Shown here: positions 32,517-41,784 of the stretch, piece after piece | Layout: the number at the start of each line of letters is the position of its first letter | How positions within the stretch are numbered: the stretch's first letter is position 1 | Assembly (NCBI RefSeq): GCF_009766065.1 | Contig: NZ_LMUE01000005.1 | Span: 62,001-126,000 of the forward strand | DNA: 64,000 nucleotides | Reading direction: 5' to 3' | From: Dyella sp. S184 | GTDB taxonomy: Bacteria; Pseudomonadota; Gammaproteobacteria; Xanthomonadales; Rhodanobacteraceae | Made by a program: the position numbers and the translations under genes | Notes under the pieces: generated by a model | What the model was told of the DNA's origin: nothing | Databases searched by the model: none | The model's input: the letters and a program-made list of their open reading frames with translations, nothing else

Positions 32517-32726
32517 ATGTCGGATCGTCAGAGCGGTACAGTCAAGTGGTTCAACGACGCCAAAGGTTTTGGCTTCATCACCCCGGAAAGCGGTGACGAC
32601 CTGTTCGTGCATTTCCGCGCGATCCAGGGCACGGGCTTCAAGTCCCTGCAGGAAGGCCAGCGCGTCACGTTCGTCGTCACCAAGGGCCAGAAGGGCCTGC
32701 AGGCTGAGGAAGTCCAGGTTGCCTAA
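32517..32726 (+). CDS. Cold-shock domain protein (CspA family)
   Basis: The 69-residue protein is a single OB-fold with RNP1 KGFGFI and RNP2 LFVHF, starting [20 protein letters not shown]. It binds single-stranded RNA/DNA and acts as an RNA chaperone. ATG 32517 is preceded by AAAGG. The 230 bases before it lack another gene and contain room for a long regulated leader, common in csp genes. A terminator follows 26 bases after the stop. Confidence 0.95.
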   Translation: MSDRQSGTVKWFNDAKGFGFITPESGDDLFVHFRAIQGTGFKSLQEGQRVTFVVTKGQKGLQAEEVQVA

Positions 32727-32752
32727 ATCCTTCGGGATTTGAGCGATCTTGA

Positions 32753-32779
32753 AAAGCCCGCTTCGGCGGGCTTTTTTTT
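32753..32779 (+). terminator. Rho-independent terminator of the cold-shock gene
   Basis: Stem AAAGCCCGC (32753-32761) pairs with GCGGGCTTT (32766-32774) around TTCG and is followed by a T-run. It is a textbook intrinsic terminator and could also stop oligopeptidase A transcripts from the other strand. Confidence 0.92.
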
Positions 32780-32852
32780 GTCCCGAGTTTTGTTGTATCG
32801 CGTTGTTGTATCGCGCCACCACAGCGGATGGCGCGATACAAAGCCCAACGCT

Positions 32853-34895
32853 TCAGGCCAGCCCGTGGCTGCGCAACAGCGCCTCCGGCTCCGGCTTCCT
32901 GCCGCGGAACGCGACGAAGCTTTCCAGTGCCGGGCGGCTCGCACCGACCGCGAGGAACTCGCGGCGGAAGCGATCGCCGGTAGCGCGATCGATCACGCCG
33001 TGTTCCTCAAATTCGCCGAACGCGTCGGCCGACAACAGCTCCGCCCACAGATAGCTGTAGTAACCAGCGGCATAGCCGCCGGCGAAGATATGGCTGAAGC
33101 CATGCGGGAAACGCTGCCATGCGGGCGGATGCATCACCGCAACCTGCTTGCGTACCTGTTCGAGCACGACCAGCGGACGGGCACCTTGCTCCGGGTCGTA
33201 TTCAAGATGCAACAGGAAATCGAACAAGGCGAATTCCAGCTGGCGCACCAGGAACAGGCCGGCGTGAAAGTGGCGCGCAGCCAGCATGCGTTCGAACAGT
33301 TCGTCGGGTAGCCGCTCGCCAGTTTCGTAGTGACGCGCGAACAGGTCCAGCGCGGCACGGTTCCAGCCGAAGTTCTCCATGAACTGACTGGGCAGTTCCA
33401 CCGCGTCCCATTCGACCCCATCGATGCCGCCGATCGAGGGAAGCGCGATTTCGGTCAGCAGGTGATGCAGGCCATGACCGAACTCGTGGAACAGGGTGAG
33501 CACATCATCGTGGGTGAGCAGCGCCGGCTTGCCCTCGGTCGGCGGTGCGAAGTTGCAGGTGAGGAAGGCCACCGGCAATTGCCGGTTCACGCCATCGTCG
33601 AAGCGCGCGCGGCAGACATCCATCCATGCGCCACCCCGCTTGCCATTGCGCGCATACAGGTCGACGTAGGCACCGGCGAACACGCGGCCATCGGCATCGC
33701 GCACATCGTAATAGCGCACCTCGGGATGCCATACGTCGACGTCGTCACGCTGGGCGAGCGTGATGCCGTAGAGTTTTTCGGTGAGGCCCAACAGGCCTGC
33801 GATCACCGCCGGCAGCGGGAAGTAGGGCTTGAGCTGTTCCTCGTCCAGCGCGTACTGCTGCTGACGCAGCTTCTCCGAGGCATAGCCGACGTCCCATGAT
33901 TCAAGATTGTCGAGCTTGAGCTTGCTGCTGGCGAACTCGCGCAACGCAGCCAGTTCGCGCTGTGCTACTGGCCTGGCGCGGACGGCCAGGTCATGCAGGA
34001 ATTCCAGTACCTCGGTCGGCGAACCGGCCATCTTGGTCGCCAGCGATTCCTCCGCCGCGTTGGCGAAGCCGAGCAGTTGCGCGGCTTCGTGGCGCAACGC
34101 CATGATCTTCTCGATGCGCGCGCTGTTGTCGAACTTGCCTGCATTCGGGCCTTGGTCGGAGGCGCGCGTCTGGTACGCCCAGTACACCCGTTCGCGCAGG
34201 CCGCGGTTGTCGGCATAACTGAGCACGGCCTGCACGCTGGATTGTTTCAGCGTGACCAGATAGCCGTCCAGATCCTGATCCTCGGCGTACTGGCGCAACA
34301 CCGCGCGACCAGATTCGGGAATGCCAGCAAGATCGCGCTCATCGGTAATATGTTCGTGCCATGCCTCGCTGGCATCGAGCACGGCATTGGAGAATTCGGT
34401 GGAGAGTTTCGACAGTTCCACGCCGATCTCGCGGAAGCGCGAACGCGCCGGCTCCTCCAGCGCTACTCCGGACAGCCGGAAGTCGCGCAATGCGTGTTCG
34501 ACCAGTGCGCGCTCCGGACGCGGCAGCTGCGCGAAATCCGGCGCATCCGCCAGCGCCTGCACGGCGGCGTAAAGGTCGCGGTTCTGACCCAGCTCGATCG
34601 CGTGCTCGGTGAGCATTTCCTCAGCCGGTCCGTAGGCTTTGCGCAAGGCCTCGCTGTCGGCCACCGAATGCAGATGGGAAACCGGAGCCCACGCGCGGGC
34701 AAGCCGCTGCTCCAGCCGCTCCTGGGTCAGCATCACGGTGGCGAAATCACGCGGTGCGCCGGGTGCGGTGAGCGCGTCGATGCCGGCACGATAGTCGACG
34801 AGGATCGCGTCGACCGCTGGCTCGACGTGTTCGGGGCGGATCTGCGAGAACACCGGCAGGGTATCGTCGGCCAGCAGCGGATTGTCTTGGTTCAT
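32853..34895 (-). CDS. prlC: Oligopeptidase A (M3 family)
   Basis: The 680-residue zinc metallopeptidase has HEFGHGLHHLL in its C-terminal half, the HExxH of M3 peptidases, and the typical start MNQDNPLLADDTLPVFSQI. It is cytoplasmic and degrades short peptides, including cleaved signal peptides. Length matches E. coli OpdA/PrlC. It is transcribed away from the cNMP-patatin gene (35037). Nothing unusual is seen. Confidence 0.96.
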   Translation of the reverse strand: MNQDNPLLADDTLPVFSQIRPEHVEPAVDAILVDYRAGIDALTAPGAPRDFATVMLTQERLEQRLARAWAPVSHLHSVADSEALRKAYGPAEEMLTEHAIELGQNRDLYAAVQALADAPDFAQLPRPERALVEHALRDFRLSGVALEEPARSRFREIGVELSKLSTEFSNAVLDASEAWHEHITDERDLAGIPESGRAVLRQYAEDQDLDGYLVTLKQSSVQAVLSYADNRGLRERVYWAYQTRASDQGPNAGKFDNSARIEKIMALRHEAAQLLGFANAAEESLATKMAGSPTEVLEFLHDLAVRARPVAQRELAALREFASSKLKLDNLESWDVGYASEKLRQQQYALDEEQLKPYFPLPAVIAGLLGLTEKLYGITLAQRDDVDVWHPEVRYYDVRDADGRVFAGAYVDLYARNGKRGGAWMDVCRARFDDGVNRQLPVAFLTCNFAPPTEGKPALLTHDDVLTLFHEFGHGLHHLLTEIALPSIGGIDGVEWDAVELPSQFMENFGWNRAALDLFARHYETGERLPDELFERMLAARHFHAGLFLVRQLEFALFDFLLHLEYDPEQGARPLVVLEQVRKQVAVMHPPAWQRFPHGFSHIFAGGYAAGYYSYLWAELLSADAFGEFEEHGVIDRATGDRFRREFLAVGASRPALESFVAFRGRKPEPEALLRSHGLA

Positions 34896-35036
34896 GGGAG
34901 CTCCTTGAGGCCACCAGCGTGGCGATCACGCCGGCCGAAATCAAGCACGCTGCGCGATCCTGCATCGCCCCAGCACAACCCCGCGATCGGCACGGTAATG
35001 CCGTTTTGTCATGGATCGCACCGTAACCTTGCTGCC

Positions 35037-36803
35037 ATGTCGCCGCCGGATGTCGCCGAACTGCTTGCCCACAGCGGAATGTTTGCGCAGCTGGATGCCG
35101 TTGTGCGCGAAGCACTGGCCCATGAGTTGGTGTGGCTGGGCCTGCCCGGCGGCCGGCCGTTGTTCAAACCCGGTGAGCCCGCTGATTCGCTGTATCTGCT
35201 GAAAAGCGGCAGCCTTGGCGTGTTCGACGACCGCTCGCCGGAGGATACCGCCGAGCTGACCCAGCTGATCGCAGCCGGCGAAAGTGTCGGCGCGGCCAGC
35301 CTGCTGGGTGGCGAGCAGCGTGTCCGTACGGTACGCGCGCTGCGCGATTCCGAGTTGCTGCGGCTCGATCGCGACGCCTTCGAACGGCTGCTCGGACGCT
35401 ACCCGCACGCCATGCTTGGCGTGGCGCGGATGGCGATTGAGCGACTGCAACAGCGCGACCGCCGTGCGGATCAAGCCGGCGCGCCGCGCACGTTCGCCAT
35501 CCTGCCGATCGATCAATCAGTGCCGGCGCGCGTGCTGGCGATGCAATTGGCGCAGGCGCTGGGCGCTTACGGCAGCTGTGGCGTGATCGATGGCGAGCTT
35601 GGCGCCGGACGCAGCGGCGACTGGTTCGCCGAACGCGAGGCGAAGTTGCGCTTCGTGATCTATCTGGATGCGAGCGGCGACCCGCTGTGGCGCCAGCGCT
35701 GTCTGCGCCAGGCCGACGTGCTGTTGTTGCCGGCGCTGGCTGCGCAACCGGCACGTGCATGGCCGGAAGCCGCCCTGCTGGATCCGAAACGCACCGGCCA
35801 CCGCACCCGCCATCTGGTGCTGCTGCATGCCGGCCACCAGGTCAGCCTCGGCGCGGCGCAGCGCTGGCGGGCGCCGTTCGTCGGCGATCTGCGGCATCAC
35901 CATATCTGCCACGACAGCGACATCGTGCGGTTGGCACGATTGGTCAGCGGACATGGCCGCGGCCTGGTGCTGGCCGGCGGGGGCGCGCGTGGTGTGGCGC
36001 ATCTGGGCGTGCTGCGCGCGCTCCATGAAGCGGGCCACACCTTCGACGCGGTCGGCGGCACCAGTATCGGCGCGATCATCGGTGCCGGGCTGGCCTGCGG
36101 CTGGGAGCTGGAGGCGATGACGGAAACCTTGCGCCGCGCCTTCGTGCATGGTCGGCCCCTGTCGGACTGGACCTTGCCACTGGTGGCGATGACCCGCGGC
36201 CGGCGCGCTTCGCTGATGCTGCAGCGCGCCTTTGGCGTACTGGAGATCGAGGATCTGCCGTTGTCGTATTTCTGCGTTTCCACCCGCCTGTCCGGCGGCG
36301 GCATGGCGGTCCATCGACGTGGCCCGCTGTGGCTGTGGCTGCGCGCATCAAGTGCGATTCCTGGCGTGCTGCCGCCGGTATTGCATCAAGGCGGTGTCCA
36401 TGTCGACGGCGCACTGGTCAACAACCTGCCGACCGATGTGATGGCCGCCGACGGCATCGCCCATATCACCGCGCTGGACATCCGCGCTGATATCGCCCTG
36501 CTCACCACCGCCGAGGAATCGGCCACACCGCCGCTATGGCGTCTGCTGCTGCAGCGGCGTCAAGACATTCGCCGACCGGGCCTGATATCGACCCTGGTGC
36601 GCGCCGGCATGGTCAACGGCGAGACGGCGAGCGAACAACGGCGCGAACGCGCCGACCTGCTGATCTCGCCGCCGCTGGATCACATCGGGATGCTTGACTG
36701 GAAGGATTGGCAGCGCGCGATCGATGCGGGGTACCGGCACACGATCGAGATACTCGAAGCACGTACACACGAGGGCACGCCGACGGCTACCATGCTCCCA
36801 TGA
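35037..36803 (+). CDS. NTE-like patatin phospholipase with N-terminal cyclic-nucleotide-binding domain
   Basis: The 588-residue protein starts at ATG 35037 (MSPPDVAELL); an in-frame ATG at 34998 is possible. Residues 1-140 form a cNMP-binding domain (PLFKPGEPADSLYLLKSGSL). A middle domain (150-300) resembles the linker of neuropathy-target-esterase-like proteins. The patatin domain follows with GGGARG (314-319), GTSIG (341-345, Ser343) and DGA (456-458). The enzyme probably hydrolyses lysophospholipids under control of a bound ligand. It overlaps the gamma-carbonic-anhydrase gene by ATGA, so three genes form an operon. Confidence 0.9.
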   Translation: MSPPDVAELLAHSGMFAQLDAVVREALAHELVWLGLPGGRPLFKPGEPADSLYLLKSGSLGVFDDRSPEDTAELTQLIAAGESVGAASLLGGEQRVRTVRALRDSELLRLDRDAFERLLGRYPHAMLGVARMAIERLQQRDRRADQAGAPRTFAILPIDQSVPARVLAMQLAQALGAYGSCGVIDGELGAGRSGDWFAEREAKLRFVIYLDASGDPLWRQRCLRQADVLLLPALAAQPARAWPEAALLDPKRTGHRTRHLVLLHAGHQVSLGAAQRWRAPFVGDLRHHHICHDSDIVRLARLVSGHGRGLVLAGGGARGVAHLGVLRALHEAGHTFDAVGGTSIGAIIGAGLACGWELEAMTETLRRAFVHGRPLSDWTLPLVAMTRGRRASLMLQRAFGVLEIEDLPLSYFCVSTRLSGGGMAVHRRGPLWLWLRASSAIPGVLPPVLHQGGVHVDGALVNNLPTDVMAADGIAHITALDIRADIALLTTAEESATPPLWRLLLQRRQDIRRPGLISTLVRAGMVNGETASEQRRERADLLISPPLDHIGMLDWKDWQRAIDAGYRHTIEILEARTHEGTPTATMLP

Positions 36804-37333
36804 ATTCTTTACGCAGTTACAAGGGCATCACGCCCACCCTCGGCGATCGTGTGTATGTCGATCCCGCCGCCAGCGTGATCGGCGATGTGGTGCTAGGCGA
36901 CGACGTGTCGATCTGGCCCGGCACGGTGTTGCGCGGCGACGTGAACTACATCCGCGTCGGCGCCCGCACCAGCATCCAGGACGGCAGCGTCGTGCATGTC
37001 GCCCACGCCGGTCCGTACGGACCGGGCTTTCCGTGCCTGATCGGCGAAGGCGTCACCATCGGTCATGCTGCGGTGGTGCATGCCTGCACGATCGGCGATT
37101 ACTGCCTGATCGGCATGCACGCCACCGTCATGGATGGCGCGGTGGTGAAGAAATACGGCTTTGTCGGCGCCGGCAGCCTGATCCCACCGGGCAAGGTGGT
37201 CGGCGAGCGCGAGTTGTGGCTGGGCAACCCGGCGAAGTTCGTGCGTCTGCTCAGCGACCAGCAGATCGAACAGCTGCACTACTCCGCCGACCACTACGTG
37301 CGGTTGAAGGACACCTATCTGGCGTCTGCCTGA
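36800..37333 (+). CDS. Gamma-carbonic anhydrase family protein (YrdA-like)
   Basis: The 177-residue protein is a left-handed beta-helix of hexapeptide repeats (VIGDVVLGDDVSIWPGTVLR). It keeps the metal-binding His residues in VVHVAH, IGHAAVVHAC. Such proteins form trimers and bind zinc or iron; some have carbonic anhydrase activity, others do not. It starts in the 4-base overlap with the patatin gene and overlaps the phosphatase gene by one base. Confidence 0.9.
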   Translation: MNSLRSYKGITPTLGDRVYVDPAASVIGDVVLGDDVSIWPGTVLRGDVNYIRVGARTSIQDGSVVHVAHAGPYGPGFPCLIGEGVTIGHAAVVHACTIGDYCLIGMHATVMDGAVVKKYGFVGAGSLIPPGKVVGERELWLGNPAKFVRLLSDQQIEQLHYSADHYVRLKDTYLASA

Positions 37334-37662
37334 TGACTGTGCGGCGGGTACTGTTCGTGTGCAGCCGCAACCGCCTGCGCAGTCCCACCGCCGAGCAGGT
37401 ATTCGGTGCGTGGCCGGGCCTCGAAGTGGATTCCGCCGGCGTGGCCGAGGATGCCGAAGTCACGCTGACGACCGAGCAGCTGGACTGGGCCGAACTCATC
37501 ATGGTGATGGAAGCCAGCCACCGGCGGCGTCTGCAGGCGCGTCACCGCAACCACCTCAAGGGCAAGCGGGTGATCTGTCTGGACATCCCGGATGACTACG
37601 ACTTCATGCAGCCGGAACTGGTCGCGCTGCTGCTAAGAAAGGCGGGGCCGCTGCTGCGCTGA
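37333..37662 (+). CDS. Low-molecular-weight tyrosine phosphatase-like protein
   Basis: The 109-residue protein is a short form of the LMW-PTP family. The phosphate loop is VCSRNRLRSPTAE; C-x5-R-S is intact, while the second Cys of classical enzymes (CxxxxCR) is Leu. The general-acid region reads DIPDDYDFMQPEL. Thus phosphatase activity is plausible but may differ in redox control. It starts in the TGATG overlap with the carbonic-anhydrase-like gene and is the third gene of the operon. Confidence 0.85.
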   Translation: MTVRRVLFVCSRNRLRSPTAEQVFGAWPGLEVDSAGVAEDAEVTLTTEQLDWAELIMVMEASHRRRLQARHRNHLKGKRVICLDIPDDYDFMQPELVALLLRKAGPLLR

Positions 37663-37675
37663 CACCACCGCGGGA

Positions 37676-38221
37676 TCACATGCCCGGCGTGGCAGCCTGC
37701 TGGATGCGCTCGGCTTCCGCTTCATGCCGTTTCGTTTCGATGTTGCGTGCCGCGGAGAGCTTGCCGCCAAGCAAGGCCAACGTGAAGTTGTTGCTGTCGA
37801 ATTCGCGCAGCAGGTCGATCTCGCGCCGCGCCTCGTCCAGATCGTTCTGGTTGATGGTGCTCTCGATCTCTTCGGAGGCGCGTGGGAAGGACTCGCGCAA
37901 GGCTTCCTGCGCCGTGCGGTTCTGTGGCTCCAGCTGCAGCACGCTGAGGTAGAACTCGTAGGCGTTGCTGCCCGCCGGCGCCACCAGTCGGCCATCATGC
38001 ATGGCATCGCGGGCCAGTCCGAGCAGGATCTGGGTGCCGCTCTGCGCATCGTTAGCGGATGCGTCAGCCGGGTTGCCGGATGACGTTCCCCCGATGTTCG
38101 GTGCAGCATTCGCGGTGGCGTAGCTGTACCAGAAGATACCGCTGGCGACCGTAGCCATGATCAGCAATGAAACGAGTACAAGCGCGTTGCGACGCGACGC
38201 GGCATAGAGAATGCGAAACAT
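37676..38221 (-). CDS. Single-pass membrane protein of unknown function
   Basis: The 181-residue protein starts at ATG 38221, supported by GCAGGTG five bases upstream. One membrane helix (NALVLVSLLIMATVASGIFW) is followed by a Ser/Asn-rich linker and a helical region reminiscent of tetratricopeptide repeats (YEFYLSVLQLEPQNRTAQEAL). The rest is coiled and charged (ARNIETKRHEAEAERIQ). I do not recognise a defined family; related proteins occur in Xanthomonadales. It faces the phosphatase gene with 13 bases between stops. Confidence 0.75.
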   Translation of the reverse strand: MFRILYAASRRNALVLVSLLIMATVASGIFWYSYATANAAPNIGGTSSGNPADASANDAQSGTQILLGLARDAMHDGRLVAPAGSNAYEFYLSVLQLEPQNRTAQEALRESFPRASEEIESTINQNDLDEARREIDLLREFDSNNFTLALLGGKLSAARNIETKRHEAEAERIQQAATPGM

Positions 38222-38380
38222 GACACCTGCTGCATGGACTTCCGACCGCTCGCGGAAGTTGCCGCATTCGGCACGCTCCCGGCGGGTCCCGCCACGATAG
38301 CCGTGTCGTGTTTCAGTCATATGGCGGTTCGGCGCGAACAGGTTGCCGTCGCCGCCTGCACGGCGGCAACGGCGTGCTAC

Positions 38381-40153
38381 TCACCAGCCCAGCACGGCGG
38401 CATTGCCGTCGTCGGGTGAGCCATCCGGATGAGTGAACCAGAACACCCGGTTCTGCTGATCGGGACAGTTCTTGCCGCTGTCGTAGCTGGACACCACGCC
38501 GCTGAGCGAGCCGACGTCGCTGCGGTAGCAACCGCCCAGCGAATCGCGGAAAGTGAACTCCTGCTTGCTGTGCTGGCCGGTATGGCCGGTGAAGTTGCCG
38601 CTGGCATCGAAGTCCAACGTGTCGGCACTGTCCACCTTGTTGCCCACCTTCGCCGAGTACAGCACGATGCCGCCAAGCACATGCTCGTCGCGCTTCTCGT
38701 AGCCCTGATGCGTCGTGCTGGCCACGGTGGCGCTGCCATCCGCCGCCACTACCTGATCGATGTCCAGGTGCAACGGGTAGCCCACATGCTCGTGGTATTC
38801 GGCGGTGACGGAACCACCGACATTGCTCTGGCTCTTGCTGTCGGCCGAGGTGTACTGGTCGGTCACCTGATCGTAGGTGGTGGCGTTGATGGTGAAACCC
38901 TGGGTGTCGGCAAAGCCCACCGTGGCGTCCACCTGGCTATGCACGCGGCCGTGCGCGGTATCGGCATAGCCCTCGATCACGTAATGCCGGCTCAGGTTGG
39001 TGGTGATGTTGCCGGTGACATCGCCCGAGGCATCCGTGCTCAGGGTGCTGCCGATCGTCGGTGTCGGCGGCTGATCGGCCAGCGTGTTGCGCTCGATCTG
39101 GCCGCTGATCTGCTTGGTGTGCGAGTCAAGATAGACCAGCAGGGTGGCGGTAGCGGAAAAATAATTGTTCGCGCCGGCCACGCTCACCGCGACCGTGTGC
39201 GATGCACCGTTGCTGAGCACGCCGGCGAACGGCGTGAGATCGACCCGGTACGGCATGAAGTTCAGCGTCTGCACGCCGGGCGTCGGCTCCCACAGGAAGG
39301 GATCGATGCCACCGGTGTAGATCCACGGATACACCGGCGCCACGCCGGCTGGCTGGCCGTCGATGCTGATCTCCGCCTCGCGGAAATTGCCGCCGCCGCA
39401 TTCATCTACTTCGGCGGCGTACTGGTCGGGCACGCAGGTGTACCAGAACTCGTCGTCATACTGGCTTTGCGCGAACACATCCAGATAGGCGCGCTCGACA
39501 TTGCGTGGCAGGCTCAGCGTCTTCGTCAATTGGTCGGCCGGGGTAGCCAGCGTCACGGTGTTGCCCACCGGATCGGAACCCAGCGGATAGATCGCATCCG
39601 CCACCTGTGCCGACGGCGCGAGGATCGAGGCGGGATAGAACAGCAGCTTCGCGCTGCCATGGATGACGCCGTTATACGTGCTGTTCACCGTGTTGCCGAT
39701 GATCGCCTGGCCCTGGCCAGCCTGACCCAGCAGTGCGATGTAATCGGTGAGGTCACGCTCCACGTGCCAGCTCGGTGCCAGGGTGGCGCCCGGTTCCTGG
39801 GTTGTGCCGAAATACAGGTTCACGCCGCCCAGCCAGATCGTCGCGGTACGGTCGTACTGCACCCCGGCGGTGACCGAGAAATCCGCTTCCAGCACCACCT
39901 TGGACCAATGCCCCGGACAGCCGGCGGGTGGGGCATAGCTGAAAGAACGGGTGCCGTAATCGTCGAACGTGTCGTTGCTGAAAAGCTGCACGACACACGG
40001 CGTACCGGGCGGACGCGGCACGCCCGGATCGGCCACGGTGACATTGCTCGAACCGACCGGACTGCTGGCCGGTGCAGCAAAAGCGCTGCAGGCAAATGTG
40101 AAAGACAACCCGGCTAGCACCAGGCCACGACGGACAAACCCCTTAGGCAACAT
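38381..40153 (-). CDS. Secreted peptide-N-glycosidase A-like protein
   Basis: The 590-residue protein has a signal peptide (ending CSAFA). Its core shares the landmarks of PNGase A: GGNFREAEISIDGQPAGVAP, YPWIYTGGIDPFLWEPTPG and MPYRVDLTPFAG. PNGase A removes N-linked glycans from glycopeptides and is best known in plants and fungi; bacterial members are secreted and often occur in soil or plant-associated species. C-terminal repeats (residues about 350-520) are beta-rich. No other glycan-degrading genes lie nearby. It stands alone as a transcription unit. Confidence 0.85.
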   Translation of the reverse strand: MLPKGFVRRGLVLAGLSFTFACSAFAAPASSPVGSSNVTVADPGVPRPPGTPCVVQLFSNDTFDDYGTRSFSYAPPAGCPGHWSKVVLEADFSVTAGVQYDRTATIWLGGVNLYFGTTQEPGATLAPSWHVERDLTDYIALLGQAGQGQAIIGNTVNSTYNGVIHGSAKLLFYPASILAPSAQVADAIYPLGSDPVGNTVTLATPADQLTKTLSLPRNVERAYLDVFAQSQYDDEFWYTCVPDQYAAEVDECGGGNFREAEISIDGQPAGVAPVYPWIYTGGIDPFLWEPTPGVQTLNFMPYRVDLTPFAGVLSNGASHTVAVSVAGANNYFSATATLLVYLDSHTKQISGQIERNTLADQPPTPTIGSTLSTDASGDVTGNITTNLSRHYVIEGYADTAHGRVHSQVDATVGFADTQGFTINATTYDQVTDQYTSADSKSQSNVGGSVTAEYHEHVGYPLHLDIDQVVAADGSATVASTTHQGYEKRDEHVLGGIVLYSAKVGNKVDSADTLDFDASGNFTGHTGQHSKQEFTFRDSLGGCYRSDVGSLSGVVSSYDSGKNCPDQQNRVFWFTHPDGSPDDGNAAVLGW

Positions 40154-40262
40154 GCGTGACTCCCCACGTGATGGTGCCCCCTGTCCGCCAACGCTAGCAC
40201 AGCGTCGCTGCTCAGGAATGGGGATATGCCGGAATTTTGGCTACCGCGCTCGTAGCGAGAGT

Positions 40263-40529
40263 TCAGACGTTGGAGGTTGCCGTTTCCAGCGCCGTGATCC
40301 ACGCCAACGCATGCTGGCGGTCGGTACCGCACATCGCCGGCTCCGGCTGCAGGCTGGCGCACACCGCCGGCCGACGCGGGTCACCGAAGATCGCGCAGCG
40401 ATTGTCATTCGTGAGCTGCACGCAACGAATACCCGCAGGCTTTCCACGGGGCATGCCGGGGATCGGGGAGCTGATCGACGGCGCGATGCAGCAGGCACCA
40501 CAGCCGGCCCGGCAGCCCAGCACGCTCAC
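40263..40529 (-). CDS. YkgJ-family cysteine-cluster protein
   Basis: From GTG 40529 the product is 88 residues; the longer frame upstream overlaps aroE and is not coding. It has the Cys cluster [30 protein letters not shown] and [12 protein letters not shown]. The cysteines probably bind a metal or an Fe-S cluster; function is unknown. It overlaps the aroE stop by GTGA, so it is translated with aroE. Confidence 0.85.
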   Translation of the reverse strand: MSVLGCRAGCGACCIAPSISSPIPGMPRGKPAGIRCVQLTNDNRCAIFGDPRRPAVCASLQPEPAMCGTDRQHALAWITALETATSNV

Positions 40530-41356
40530 GCAGTCTGCCGGCGCAGCAGTTGGTACACCGGCTCGGTATCCGGCCGCTGGCCGTGCCACAGCTCGAACGC
40601 ATCGGCAGCGGTTTCCACCAGCATGCCGAGGCCGTCGAATGCGTAGCGCGCACCGGCCGTCTTCGCCCAGGTCAGGAAACCGCTGGCCGCGATGCCATAG
40701 GACAGGTCGTAGCAAAGCGCACGGGCACCGACCAACGAGAATGGCAGCTGCAGCGATGCACCCAGCACCCCGGCCGAAGTGGCCTGGATGATCAGATCGT
40801 AGCTGCCGATGTCAGCCAGATCTTCCCAGTAACGAGTATGCGCGCGCGCCGGCTCGCCGATCGCATCGGCCAGTGCATCGGCTGCCTCGGGCGAGCGATT
40901 GACGATGGTCAGCGTATCCACCCCAGCATCCAGCAGGTTCCACGCCACGCCGTGCGCGGCACCACCGGCACCGAGCAGGAGCGCGGTATGGCCGCGCAGA
41001 TCTACGCCGTGGCGATCGGTGATGTCGCGCACCATGCCGGCGCCATCGGTGTTGTGCGCGGCCAGCCTGCCGTCCGCCAAGCGGGTCAGCACATTCGCGC
41101 TGCCGGCACGCGTGGCCGACTCGCTGTGCTGGTCGGCCAGCGCGAAGGCAGCCGCCTTGTGCGGCAGCGTGACATTCGCACCGCGGCCATGATCGGCGAA
41201 GAAGCGTCGCACCGAAGCGACGAGGTCGGCTGGCGCTGCGTCGATCGTGCGGTACTCCAGCGCGATGCCAAACTGCTGCGCAAAAGCTTGGTGGATCTGC
41301 GGCGACCGACTGTGACTGATCGGATGGCCAAACACGGCGAACTGGGCTGGATCCAC
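40526..41356 (-). CDS. aroE: Shikimate 5-dehydrogenase
   Basis: The 276-residue enzyme reduces 3-dehydroshikimate with NADPH in aromatic amino acid synthesis. The substrate region [16 protein letters not shown] opens the protein, the catalytic Lys lies in [12 protein letters not shown], and the NADP loop is [11 protein letters not shown] prefer GTG 41356 (with AGGGAA upstream), though ATG 41407 is in frame and would add 17 residues. It is followed by ykgJ in a 4-base overlap. Confidence 0.94.
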   Translation of the reverse strand: MDPAQFAVFGHPISHSRSPQIHQAFAQQFGIALEYRTIDAAPADLVASVRRFFADHGRGANVTLPHKAAAFALADQHSESATRAGSANVLTRLADGRLAAHNTDGAGMVRDITDRHGVDLRGHTALLLGAGGAAHGVAWNLLDAGVDTLTIVNRSPEAADALADAIGEPARAHTRYWEDLADIGSYDLIIQATSAGVLGASLQLPFSLVGARALCYDLSYGIAASGFLTWAKTAGARYAFDGLGMLVETAADAFELWHGQRPDTEPVYQLLRRQTA

Positions 41357-41505
41357 TTGGTTTCCCTGGATGGTTGGCTGGCACCGGATCGGCGCACAGA
41401 CACGCATTCTACAAGCCGCGACTGCCAGAACCTCCTTCCTGAGGACCGGTCGCAGCCAGTGAGATGGGCGCATTGCACGATGCGGCCATCCTTCACCGAA
41501 CGGAT

Positions 41506-41769
41506 ATGCCGATGCGCCCGCAGACCCTATGTTCTCCGCGTAACTCACGCCTGCTCGTGGCCGCCATGCTGTGGCTGCTCGGTGGCGCCGCGCTGCTGCT
41601 GACCACCCTGGTTCCGCTACGCACGGACCTGCTCGGCTGGACGCCGGCGTTCTGGCTGCTGGGCGCGCCGCTGGCCGTATTGCTGGTGCTGGAACCGGCG
41701 TTGCCGCGTCAATTGTTCGCACTGTGCCGGCCGCAGCGCCGTCCGCTGCGAGGCAGCGCATGGCATTGA
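41506..41769 (+). CDS. Small two-helix inner-membrane protein
   Basis: From ATG 41506 (or 41512) the product has about 87 residues with two hydrophobic helices (LLVAAMLWLLGGAALLLTTL and FWLLGAPLAVLLVLEPAL) separated by a short polar loop. The ends are basic. No family is recognised. It is divergent from aroE and convergent with the RimK-like gene, 15 bases apart. Confidence 0.65.
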   Translation: MPMRPQTLCSPRNSRLLVAAMLWLLGGAALLLTTLVPLRTDLLGWTPAFWLLGAPLAVLLVLEPALPRQLFALCRPQRRPLRGSAWH

Positions 41770-41784
41770 GCCTTACGCCGCGCT

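Noticed and set aside
33993-35036. In-frame upstream extension of the cNMP-patatin gene
   Set aside because: It lies opposite oligopeptidase A, which is clearly coding, and the patatin protein has a natural start at 35037.
38429-40117. A 562-codon plus-strand frame opposite the PNGase A-like gene
   Set aside because: The minus-strand product has a signal peptide and clear family motifs; the plus-strand frame has neither.
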